The notes under the pieces were generated by a model, which was not told where the DNA came from, ran no database searches, and was given only the letters and a program-made list of their open reading frames with translations. Both the position numbers and the translations under genes were made by a program. A DNA stretch of 14,788 bases, from assembly GCA_028565635.1 (NCBI GenBank), contig JAOXYB010030554.1, positions 1 through 14,788 on the forward strand. Reading direction: 5' to 3'. Origin of the DNA: Phoronis ovalis (taxonomy: Eukaryota; Phoronida; Phoronidae). Positions 1 to 12,700 of the stretch are shown in pieces; position 1 is the stretch's first letter, and the number at the start of each line of letters is the position of its first letter.

Positions 1-525
1 GCGCGTTCAGGGGAGATGACCTCTATGAACTTTGCTAGATGGTAGCACAAACCGGGAAAGATTCAAAATTACATAGCACAAACGTATTTTATGCAAAATG
101 ATTATTTTCATTTAATTAGAACATGTTGAAGTACTGCCTATATATCGTCACCTGGGAGGAAAGGGGTAAGTGTAAACATAGCTTTACTCTACAATTTTAG
201 GTCAGCTGTGCAGACACATTACGACATTGAAGCCCAGTGTTAATATTAGATACAAGCATGCAACAGTGAAGGTTATTGAAATAAAGAATTTCTTTATCAA
301 GTAAAAGCCACAAAACCTGATTCCTTCAGTTTATCCATAACCATTTTAAAGGCAATGTAGGAATAACTGGTTTAGAACCATTGTTTAACCATCACCTCTA
401 AATCATAATATTTTCAAATGCCATATGTCAGTCAATAAATTATACAGTAACTAAATTATTTTATGCCATTCTACACAATATTTAGTTTACTGACAAATTA
501 ACGAAGAGTGTAAAGTTTGCTATAC
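1..525 (-). other. Intron after exon 15 (runs off the window)
   Basis: This is AT-rich sequence with no convincing exon on either strand. Nothing matches the Y-box start expected next in the gene (family pattern YAQPVKF..F). The next exon is probably below position 1. A short open stretch at the very edge (1-40, minus) cannot be judged. Confidence 0.6.
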
Positions 526-773
526 CTTTTTGCCAGATAATTTCAGACTCAGTGCTTTTTTCGTTACATCTGTTGCGTTTAAGTCTGCCTCTGAGATAGT
601 AACTATACCCAGTGAGCCATTTTTTTCAATTTTCTCAAAATTGTCTTTTTCCATTTTTTTTTTTTCGTATTCCTTTTCAAGCTTTTCTAAGTCTTGTTTG
701 TTCATCATGTGATTCTCTGGATGTGCAACATTGTCTTCGCTTTTAGTAGGTGGCAAAGGATCTAACCCCAGAC
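526..773 (-). CDS. PLCB4: PLC-beta exon 15 of window: long charged X/Y linker
   Basis: This exon has 248 nt (residues 479-561), phase 1 to phase 0. The acceptor is cttcag and the proposed donor GTATAG. It encodes a Lys/Glu-rich stretch that looks helical ([19 protein letters not shown]) and then [20 protein letters not shown]. There is no recognised domain, so it is placed by phase, by its open frame and by lying between X and the expected Y box. If the donor were not used, the frame would end two codons later (Val then stop). A run of 12 A codes part of the Lys stretch. The 3' limit is less certain than for other exons. Confidence 0.78.
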
Positions 774-3700
774 CTGAAGAATTGGCTAAACCACATAAAT
801 ATTAACATAACTAATCATATATAGATGTGAAGACATATTTCAAGTGCACCTCAAAGAAACGAAACAAAATGACATGTCTCCCTGAGGAAGTAATTTCTGC
901 TCGACTTCTTATCAAACAAGTCTCGTTCGATTCTCCAGTGACTATGAATAACATTATAAGTAGTGATATGACTTAGTATCCATTATGATCAAAAACCTCT
1001 AAAACCAACTAACAAATACACAAATCATTGCCACAATGCCTGACTTTCACTTTGATTTATTGAAACCTGTGTAAACATTTTTGCAAATGAGTTAAGCTGA
1101 TTTCAGTCTTTCATAACTTATGTTTACCATACCTGTTAAGGGTCCTTCCTCACCATCCACTAGGCCTATTTCTTCAAGGGTTTCATTATCTTCATTAAGG
1201 GATGGTTCTTGTCCTTTGAGAAACAATTCTATTTGACCTGTACAACAAAAACAAATCTGTGTTACTCAAAGTCAAGTTTCAAATTCTGCTTATCTAAACC
1301 CTGAATTTTAATTTAGAATTTAACTTATGGTCCATGTATATGTAGCTGCAAAGGCATACAAAATGCAGATTCAAACTTATGAGCAGAACATGAACATAAC
1401 TCGAAGCACAAAAATTCTCTGTTGTTTTACAAATGATATTTATTTTGACATCATCTGTTTCTTGACAAAAACTGAGTTGATCTTAAGTAATGCCAACAAC
1501 TCATTTTGAACTTACAACTTTAATTTTTTGATTTATTGTGGTGCTAACAATCTGTGGCAGAGCTGTATTGCCTAATAGGTAGCATTTCATAAAATACTTA
1601 ACAAAATCCTTCTTTCACATATTTTATAAGACAAGAATACAAGTGGTCCTTTTGAGAGTTTGTAATGATCATCATACCAAGTCTACAAAACTGACGGATG
1701 TTGTGACAAGCTTGTATGTTTCCAGTATTCTAGTTTAACTTACGTTTCTCTTCTTCAGGTCTTAGTCTTTTGTTTTTTATGAGTATTTTCCTTTTTAATT
1801 GGCTTGGAGATGGAAGAATTACACCAGCATCCAGCTGGGAAAATAAAAATGTTTCTTAATATTTGAAAACATGCAACAGGAAATTTTTTTATAGTACACA
1901 ATCTGCAAAACAATCACTAAAAAAACAAGGACAGCACAAATCACAGAATACTTTATGTTGCAAACTGAAGTTGTAATCAGAATATCATGATAAAGAGCAC
2001 ACGATCATAAGCTGGATATCATCAAAACAGGAACTTACAGGATGATCGTCCAGAGGAATTCTTAGCAGCATATCACCCAAAAGATCTTCACAGTACTTAG
2101 CAATCTTGTACTGCTGTCTTTTCCTAAAATGCATTAAAATAAAATCAGTACCTCAATACTCCAAACTGCTAAGCAAGGCATTCTCAAAGCAGATATGGAT
2201 AACAATATTTATATGCACATGAATCACCTATAGCAGATATAATTCGAGTCCTATTTAGTTTCAAGGCCATATGATATGATTTTGGATTGCAGATTTTATC
2301 AGAATAATATAGTTTGAAAAAGTCCATTTTTATTGGCAAGGACATATAACCTTCTCACTGACAATATTCTTACATTTAAATAAGCAAATTTTGTTCCTCG
2401 TAATAACAAATCAGTCATTGCAAGACACGATTTAATCCTGTGTAATGCCTCTCCATGGGCTGGTGCTTAGAGGCACAGAAGCATAATTGCTGATTGCTTG
2501 ACTGAACGTCTCTGACAATAAACATAGAAATTACTCACCAGCAGTGGTTTTCAAATGATAAAATAACAGGATAATCTGAGGTCACAAATGCAGTGTCACG
2601 GATAGCATAAATAACATCCTAAAATCAACAGACAAAAAATTATATAGTTACTACTTAAATTAATGTAATTCTCGTAATGAAAAGAACAAGCACACATAAT
2701 CATGATATAACTCGTTATAATAACAAAATTATAATAAGCAGAACTAAAACAATGTTACAAAAGTTATTTATATTTAATATTTATACCGCATACAAATTAA
2801 CCATATTATGTGTTGCGGTGACATTGAGACTTCACATTTGTGTAAGATTGTAAAGGTGCAGATATATGAAATATTTAGCTTACCCTAAATAAAATATCTG
2901 TACACATAGCCTTCCCATGTGTTATAATTGGTTCATTGTTTTGGCCATCCCAGCAATCTAACTCAATGCATCTGCGATAATAGAAAACACAACAGTATAA
3001 CAAAGATTGAACTTCTTTCTTTATGAACTATTACAACATGAATGACAGAAGATATTCAGTAGTATTTGGTTTTCTGCAATGTTAATTTTATTTTGTAGAC
3101 TTTTTATGTTTACTTTTTTTGAGTGCAATTGTTTGATCTAATACATTGTTGCATAATACTGCTGTTGTTTGAACATGCACATCAATCCTTTTGGGTATGA
3201 ACTACAATTAGTATAAAGCATCAAGGGGTTAAACACTTCTTGGAACAAATGTTTTTTTAAAATTCAAGCATTATAATAACAGTTTTTCAGTGAGATGTGT
3301 ACAGCAAACAACACTACATTTGTACTATTTCTAAACCATACAGGAAACTAAATTTTACAAAAGTGAGACTTCGCCTTGCTACAACAAACCATTTACATAT
3401 GCAAGATTCAGTTAAAAATGTCCTGAGATTTTTGATTACAAAAAATCCCTCACCTGCAACCAGAAAGCAGTACTTGACGATACATTTCTACAGAAGATCG
3501 ACCACCAAACTGGCGTCCAGTTAAATATGTATTATGTGAGGAATTTATATAGTAATGCGATAAAGGTTGATCCATATCCTGATAAATATCTAACCGATCT
3601 AAAAATACTGGAGCGTTCTCATCTGACATGAGATATCGAATGAAACCATCAAGACTGAGCCATTCTGAAAGAAAACATCAAATTTTCTGGGCTTCTAAAA

Positions 3701-6700
3701 AATATACTATATTATATTAACAAAAGTATTTTTATATGCTATATACAGGACAAAATTTGCTCCTGATCTTGAAAATTTGTAGATTGTTAAAAGCAATTTT
3801 ACTTTTATTTTTATAATCACAAGTGTGTGTTAAAACTTACTAAAACATTTTATTGTAATGTACCCAAGTGGCCAAAAGGTCAGTGTAATGCATGACTATT
3901 AAGTTGCTTCCTTGATTAACCTAAGATATTCATAATATTCAATAAATAAATACTGTTATAAATAAATGACTAATAAATTTTGAAATGAATGCATAAAACT
4001 ATTTGTCAGTAATCACAACATCAGATTATTTTGTGTAAAAAGCACACATGGGCAAACAAATGTGGGCTATGCATGAAGTGGATCAATATGTTTATGGTAC
4101 ATTACCTCTGTGTCTGAAATGCGGATCTTTTTCATAAGTTTCTATGATTTGTAATACTCTTGCTCGATCAAAGAAAGGGAATAAGATTTCATTCAGTCGA
4201 GGATCTCGTTGCCGCTGCAACAATAATTATCACGTTTACTACAAACATTCCACCAAATGGGGCATCAGTTGTGCCCAGATAATAATCTAACTTGCGAAAC
4301 AGATGGACTTTTTGATCCACCTGACCTACTACTAAACCTGCATCGGCTTAGAATAATAAAGTTACAAACTTCAAAGAGTACAATTTGACACAACTTATTC
4401 ACAATTTGTACATCAAGTTAATTTTGCAACATAACATGAAAATATGGCCTAATAAAAGGATCTTTTTGTAAAGCCACTAACATGTGCAACATTGTGAAAG
4501 ATTGAAAAGATTATGAACATTTGTGTAATACTTAAAAGTATTACATTTTCATAATCTTCAAGTTGTATGTGGTACCATTCCATTAATGTATACTTGTACA
4601 ATACCTGGTATATTTTTCTTTTCATTAAGATATAAAATTTTTTAATACTCTCTTCGTAGCTCAAACAATTTGCGCTTGCCACCTTAGAACAATCATATGG
4701 ACCAGTAGCTGCATTAGTTGAGATGGTGGTCAGGCTGACTAGAAAAATGGTTGGCTCTTGTACAAAACAACATACATTTTTTGATAAGTTTGCATGCTTG
4801 ACCACCAAACTTTTTTTAGATATGCAGGGAAATCTTATCAACAGTGAATTATGAAAGTAACATCTGCTGCTAAAATAATTACAAAGCACTAAATGCATAA
4901 TATACGTTACCTCGTTTAGAAAATTCTGCAGCTGTGGTAATGTTAAATGGTTTTTATCATTGCTTCTATAAAAAAAAAAAAAATTAACTTGCATAGTAAG
5001 GCCAAAAAAAGAAACACATGTTTCCTGTATCATGGGACTTTCACAATGGTCCGGAGACTAGGTTTTTTTCCGTGAAAACAGGGAAAAAATGTTAGTTTTA
5101 ATGTCATACTCTCAATGAATGACATGGTGGCCAATGACGTTTTTTATATTTTATATAAGATGTCCTCAATATAACAATTTATTAGTTTTTTTATTCAAAC
5201 AGTTGATGTAAGTAGAGCACTTGCTCTACTAAACATGTTCAAAATTCTAGTCGCTGTCTTGTCTGATGTGCTTTTCAGAGACATTATTTTTAGTAGTAGC
5301 CTCATTTTGAGTTTAAAGGAGAAGTGTGGCACAAGTAAGATAGAGTTAATATTTAACTGGATATTTTGCCGCTTTCACCATTGCCCAAATAGACTGAATA
5401 GGGGTTTGCTTTCAGAGATGGCCAAAAAATAGGACTGACCCGTGTTGTGTGGAACGACCCACATGGTTGAATATATTTTTATTATTACTATTTAGCAAAA
5501 AAAAATCCTGATCCGCAAGGTTTGAAACAACCCGGCACGGATACGGGAAACATAAGTGTGTTTTTTTCTGGCCTAATCTTAAATCATATGCACATACATG
5601 TACAGTCCCATAGAAATCAGTTCAAATTTATTGTGCAGACTAAAAAGAATATTATTTTAATTAAAACTACCACAAATTACCTCATGAGAACCACTTGCAA
5701 AACATACAATTGATTATTAAATATCGCCTCAGTAATAAGGGACTCTAAGACTAATAGATATCATTTGTTACTCGGTCTCTGCAAAAAAATTTAATGTGGC
5801 TATTGAAAGATAATAATTATTCTTACATTCATGAGTCTCATATCATATACAGTTGCAAGCACTGCAACATACAACCGAGTGCCTGTAATATCAGTTCAAC
5901 CTATACTCATAGTTTCTAAAAGACCAGTTGTTTTTAATTCAAATCTGACATTCTTTCTAAGTTGTACAGAACAAAAGTGTCAGGATTGATTACTTACACT
6001 TCAATAAAAAGGTACTCTATATCTGTACGTGGACATATTTTGTGATATAGCTCATAGAACTTATCAAAAGTGAACATGTATGGGTCGATCTCATCATTCT
6101 TTCCTCCGGGATAACCTAGGTCTTTTAAACATTGCATCACCATTTTCTCCGTTTTCCCTGAGGCAAATGTCCTTGTTATACTAAAATATAAGAACAGAAA
6201 CAATACTCACCATAATGAAGACAATGTAATCTGCAACTGATTCAAAAACGTCTCAGCACTTACTTTAATTTTGCGTTCTGTAAGTGTTTAAAATTCATTT
6301 TGACAAAAAAAAATGGAGAACCACTAGTACTGCCTTTGCTAAAATCTTTGGCTGTGGATGGTTTTATAATCCTAGAAATGAATAGTATTAAAATCTATAC
6401 TATTAAAACTCACCTTCTAACTGGAATTTTCCCATCTGCATTTAACATAAAATATAATTTCATCCAGCTTAAAAAGCAAAAAGTTATCATTATGACTGTA
6501 AAAATGTATAATATACATACAAATGATACAGCTTAATATCAGCTGTAAAAAAGCTAAAGTTTAATATGTGAGAACTGAATAATAAGTAATATACCTGTTG
6601 TGCCAAGAGCGAAATGGTGATTATCATACTGAATATCCAAGTTATGAAGATTACCTTTTACATTAAATACATTAATGCAGCTTTTATCAATTTAAACAGA

Positions 6701-9700
6701 TAAGTTTGTTGAAAAATTTTGGAATAACAAAACAGTCAACACAATCTAGAAATGGCATGCTATGTTAGAGGCCGATCATGCATTCTCTGAAGTGCTTCAT
6801 CATTATCGGACAGAGTTTTAATCTTACTTAGAATTAACAGCAGATTTTAAAGAAAATAAGATGGACGAACTAGAAGTTCGAGATCCATACCACTGAATGT
6901 TGTATTTGTAGTGTTTTAACATTAATTTAGTATCAAGTTATCCTAAAAAAATTCTAGCGCACAATTTTTTTTTACTAGTGAAACAGATAAAAATCACTGG
7001 AACAAATATTAAGTCATTACTCACTGTTTCTTAAGACATGTTACTGGACATACGTTGTTGGCTTTAAAGTTGTGTGTGACATAACGTAACTTTTCAATCC
7101 AATCCTGGAAAAGAAACATTGGTAATATCAGCAGACAACCACTCTCCTAGCTACAATCAAATGATATGCACCTCTGAATTCTTCATCATTATCCAAGCCA
7201 ATGTTTTTAGCACATTACAGCTGGTCCAGTGAGTGTTTCTTTTCTTCAACATAATTTTCTTCAAATAGTTGTTGTGGTACACTTTTGATATGTCTAAGTG
7301 GCTAGATGTAACGCTAACAAACTGAGTAGCTTAAGGCAAGGCTAGCCCCCTTATTTTTAACATTTTGGGTTGAAAAATACATGTTTAAATTTTTTCATAA
7401 AAATAAAGTTCAACACTTCTTCTAAGAGTTCTCTGAATTACAAAAAGGCAAGTTAATTGCTTTCGGATTTTGAAAAATTCCAAAAAAATATTTTTTTCAA
7501 AAATGTTTAAGTTAATTTAGGTTCACCACACTCAGAGCAATGTGAAATCACTTTATATACTGCTACCATGAGTTTAGATTCACTGCTCAGAAAAACCTCA
7601 CTATTTTCCTAAAAATTTGCTCGGCGGCCATTTTGAAATGTAATTTGCATATCATTAATATGCACAAATTAACTGTAACTGATTTTTATGATGTTCCTAT
7701 ATACTGGTTTATGTTTAAGTCAGTGTTACACTTTGTTGCAAATATGGCCACTAGCCTTGCCTTAAGATAAATCTAGTCACTGTGAATGTTACTCACCTTA
7801 GCTGTTTCTGGATCAGGCGCAATAAAATGAGTGTAGACAATATTAACGAGATCAAGTCCACTACAAACAATGATTGTCCTGTCTAATACGTTCCCCTTTC
7901 CTTTGCCTTCAAATTCTGCATTAAACTTTGAATAATCCTAAAACAAAATTTCTTAACCTTACAAACACTCACTATAAAAGCAGATACTTCATAAGTATAA
8001 TTATAGACGTTGATACATTTTTGATTCCTCATGGTAGTTAGTATTCACTGAAACTCTTAGTTTTTATTTTTACAAGCAGACAGGCATCTTAAGCTATGAT
8101 TTTTCAGTCTCATGCATTTTCCACACAAAAAAAATTTATAGGGATGAATTTCCTCTTTCATTGATCTGATGAGAATGTGATCTATTAGTGTAATATCCTT
8201 TCCAAATTGGTTTAGAAAATAAGATTGACTTTTCCAAACAAATACTAAACTCCCAAAACCTAATAAATGCCATCTTCCAAAAAAAACCCAGAAAAGTTTT
8301 TAAAAAACAACCACTCTCTTCCATAGATGGTCTGTAGTTAGACAATGACACAAATAAGATGATTCCAGTTTTTGGATTAATTTTTTGCTCTTTAATATAT
8401 ACTTGGAGTCAACCCCTATTAAATATTTTCTTGTACAGATAATGCATGTACATTTTTTTTAATTAGTTCTGTATTAGTACAAATTTGCATTCAGATGCAA
8501 AACTATAGTAGTGTGCAGTACTAGTAGATTGATAATACATGTTTTATGGTTAATAACATTGTTTTTTTTTAAATTAACAAATGTTTCAGTCAAAAAGAAC
8601 CAAATGGTATCTTTAATTAGACAAATTAGATATTTGTTTCCTAATGAACACCCTTTTGAAATAAACAAGAAACAAAATTATATAAACACCCAGTCCCCTT
8701 AAATGACTCTCCCTAATAAACGCCCCAGAAGCTCGAAAAATAAGTAAAAACTGTGGGCTTCTATTTATAAACAAATATGCTAAATCGTATTTTCAAAACA
8801 ATTTACCAATCTGAGTTTATCATGTGAATGGAATATAAGACTGTAACTTTATCATGTGAATGGAATATAAGACTTTGTAACTTTTAAGTTAAAATAGTCA
8901 AAATGTGCATCAATTTTTTATCTGCAAGGTTCTACATTATTCAAGGTACTACATTATTCAAGGTACTACATATTCCTAAATGTTAACAGATGTCACATTA
9001 TGAGTGGGCATGAACCTGCTAAAAATTAATTTCATATACACTCAATGTAACTTTAGCATTTTAATGATGGCATCTGATATGCTTACACACAACACACACA
9101 CACTTTGATTAATATATAGCTTGCATGATGTTATATTTAGTTTATACATTAAGTATGTATTCTATATTTAGCTACAACTAAATCTAATATTCCCTGAAAA
9201 TATTTGGCATATTGACTGTTTTCATGATATCACCACAGTGTGGTTCCCACCATAGCTCCATAATATAAATTTTATTGGGCCTTTTTCAACAGAGTGGCAT
9301 AATATATACTAAACTGGCTGCATGAAATACTACATAGGATTTACAGCATATTCTAACTATGGTATTTAGGTTGATGTGTATAGATTTAACTATGCCAACA
9401 ATCTTATGAAAATGGGAAGTAAAATATACATATGTCTAGAAACATTGTATATGCTGAACACAGTTTGCTTTCTGCTGAAAGTTGCTGTCTTATCTACCAG
9501 TACATATAATTATTAATTATCCCATGATTGCAAACTTTCTAGCTGTACAGAAAAATAGTTTATTCTTTGCTAAATATGTTGTTGTTTGTAAATATCAAGG
9601 CAATTCTATTTGATGTTTGAATAAAAGTAATTTATAACTATCCCATAATAACAAGTTGTGATGTGACTGATTTGTGCCACACTGAATGAAGCCTCCAACT

Positions 9701-12700
9701 TATTAATTATCTTAAAGATAAGGCAGATTTTAATCTATTTGTTTATAGATGTTCATTTTGACGTCATATTAATAAATTGAGGATTTGCTAAAAACCCTAA
9801 GACAACACTTTTTATTAGTTCATATCAGAATACAAATAAGCAATATGAAAATAGAAATTCTGCTTATATTAAAATTTTTATTATTAACCTAGCACATAGA
9901 TTGCTGTAAAACCTTTTCTGGCAGAAAAAAATCTTGAATTTAGCTTTTGCATGCTGCAATGAAAGCTGAAGTTAGAAAATAAATGTATGGTATATTAGTG
10001 CGTCTTACACAAGTATAAATACATTTTACTATGGCACTATAGCAAAGTATTCTTAGCAAAACTAAATCAATAAAGTTGTTAGTGTTCCCACTGGTCACCT
10101 GGATCAGAATTATAGAAGCTGATGCAAGGAGACTGGTTTCATTTGGAGTTAAACTAAAGGCAGCCCATAATAATACTCGGTGAAGAAACATTGCCGGTAG
10201 AAGCCCTATGCACCCGACGGTTCAACATGGTTTGTCTGTTCAATTTTTTTAGTTCTATTCCTCCTTTTAATTCTTTCATATGAGTATACAATTTTGGGTC
10301 ACCCTGTAAACATACTACATTGCTGAATTGCCAGTAACAAATATTTAAACAATTCTTATTAAAACAAAAGGTCTTTATTAAAATCAACAAAACACTTTTG
10401 TTTCTAAATTTAGTCATGTAAGAATGACTACAAACAATTATGTAAAAAGGAATGAAGATACAGTTCAACCAGCCAAGAGTCAATGCTATTGATTTCAAAA
10501 CTCAACTTCAATGAAATTAAACATCCAGTGTTATGATCAATAAACATCAATCTTATCTACTACACTGCCATGACAGCTATAATTATTCTTTGGTCAATCC
10601 TCTTATTTACCACTATAGATAAATTGAAAAAATATGTTAAATAACAAAAATGCAGGCAATTATTTCAATCCAGTAGTGGACTTATGAGTGTATCTGAATC
10701 ATATTTTCTGCAGTATCAATTCTATATTCAGTTGTGGCCTAATGAGACATCTACCAAACATGATCTCACTGTCATTACTTTTTTCTGGATCTACCAGCAC
10801 AGCGTTACTGAACAAATTGAATAGCACAAATTACAACTTAATATTCTTTAATCTACAATGCATTTCTCTCCTGGGGCTGCAGATACACTGAGTTTCTTTA
10901 TTACAGAGTGGAATGAGCTACCAGGAACGTCATCTTTACTGCTAGCCTAGACAGCTTCCAAGTGTAGATAGCCCTAGATGGTAGACATCTATATTAACTG
11001 CCACCTGTGGTTATTTCTTGATATACAATATACCTGCATACAAATACTGTAACACATATAAAACTACTGTAGGTGTATAGTTACAGGTTTTTAAGTACAC
11101 TAGTAATACATTCACATATTATATAGATTTTGTCACATGTCAATAATTGCTATTCAGAGAGTAGTCTATAGGCAGATTTTGCAGCACGTTTCTAACAAAT
11201 TATTTGTTGTGCATAGAAAATGATACATACAGTTTCAGGCAGATGTGATAAGGGGCATCAGCCACATTTTATTACAATACAAAATAACACCCGAGGTGCA
11301 GAATTGCAATTTGCCTTCAAATCAAGAATGGTAGTTTTTGCCGAACCTAAGATATACTAAATATCTGAATTGTATTGCACTAAAGTTTGATTCCATGCTA
11401 AGAAAATTAGGAACTGCTAAAAAAATAATCAGAAATTACACCTACACACTGACATCTGTTTAATGCAAGATGTGACTAGAGGCTACAAATAAATCTTCAG
11501 GCTTAACATCAAAAACTGGATCACAGTTTAAAATCATATTAAACTCATGTCATTTGAAATAAATTCTAAATATTCACAAATAATTGTACTGATCAGCCAT
11601 GCTGCTTTGTTTGCAGTTATAAAGGCCAAACGTGGTATAAGTAAGAAACTACGGAGGGGATCCAGGTCAGATGACGGAATACTGTGCATGAGAGTTTAAA
11701 ACTGTATTATTGCTACAACTGTAAAGTTAAAGACTAGCATTATCTCACCTTAAATGAGACACCTGCACTAGTGCCGGACCGTATATCATTCACTTGAGAG
11801 CATTCTATCACCTGTCCTTCCTGAAATGACAAAAATAACAATTATGATAGTTAATTAGTAAGTTATCTTTGAATTATTGCACCACATTGTTACAATTGTA
11901 AGGTTAAGTGCCATTGGTGAAAGATGCTCATTTTACTTTGCTACATCTCAAGTTTGTAACATACAACAATATAATAATTTTATTAGGATTAGAAAAAATA
12001 TTACATTTACAATATCTCACAGAACAATGCTTGCCAGCTAAATCTGTACTTTAAATTAGAGTCAAATGTGACATCAGGAACCAAATAACTTTATTAAGTA
12101 CAATGTACCACATAACAAAGCGTGTGTGTGAAGGTACAAAAGTACTTGCTGCTTTGAAAAATTGCTATAGTAAGTGTATATTATAATCATATAATTTTTG
12201 CAAGCTCAAGGTATGTGGGAGTCAGCTGCTGGAAACTGTAATCAAAATATAGAACTGTTTAAAAGCTCCTGGAGGGGCAGTCAATATGAAAGGGGGTAAG
12301 CATGTTCCAACAAATTTGCATGCGAAATGGTTTAATTTTTAGCCATGTGAGTCAGGCCTACCTAACCAGCGTAGATACGGATCGTCTATCCGCACGCGTG
12401 CACCTGTTTCCTACCATTTGAACACTTTTTCCAGGTATCGCACAAAAATTCCTGCTACTCAAACCATCGTTTCCGTAAACTCGCACAAGTTTCCAGAAAC
12501 TCATACAGATTTCTGGAGACTCGACCTGCTGTTCGACAAGTGTTCGAGTCTCCGGAAATCTGTACGTGTTCCTGGCAACTTGTGTGAGTCTACGGAAACA
12601 ACAATTCAAGTAGCAGGAATTTCTGTGCGAAACCCGGAAAAGGGGTCGAATGGTAGGAAACAGGTGCAACAGTGCGGATTGACGGTTCGAGTCTACACTG

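Larger units (their letters stand above)
7938..11748 (-). other. Large intron between exons 3 and 2
   Basis: A 3.8-kb GT..AG intron, the longest in the window. It contains short tandem duplications near 8816 and 8926, a degenerate GGGCGTTTATT-like cluster near 8641, a CA tract near 9085, a more complex segment near 10080-10310, and a retrotransposon-tail-like relic near 10876. Everything else is AT-rich and without recognisable content. No nested gene could be supported on either strand. Confidence 0.75.

Noticed and set aside
1-40. Minus-strand open stretch KFIEVISPER at the window edge, possibly the start of the Y-box exon.
   Set aside because: The resemblance to the KF..F...R.N pattern needs a gap, and the only acceptors available are weak. 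The expected preceding linker end and YAQPV-like residues are absent.
530-712. A plus-strand frame across 530-712.
   Set aside because: Antisense shadow of exon 15; Phe/Ser-rich because the sense strand codes Lys/Glu.
4449-5033. A 194-codon minus-strand open frame, the longest in the window.
   Set aside because: Only its exon 7 part (4911-4965) is conserved. The rest is intron on both sides, including part of a transposon-like end, so it is not a gene of its own.
5235-5432. A 65-codon plus-strand frame inside the Harbinger-like element, possibly a transposase piece.
   Set aside because: No DDE or Myb-like motif; too short and compositionally random.
8136-8702. Several 60-70 codon frames on both strands.
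   Set aside because: Low-complexity intron translations without motifs, mutually overlapping.
9940-10191. An 83-codon minus-strand frame with hydrophobic stretches.
   Set aside because: The hydrophobicity follows from T-rich intron sequence. No family pattern and no supporting context.
10154-10498. A 114-codon minus-strand frame.
   Set aside because: No recognisable domain and no splice structure; it runs from AT-rich intron into a possible repeat relic.
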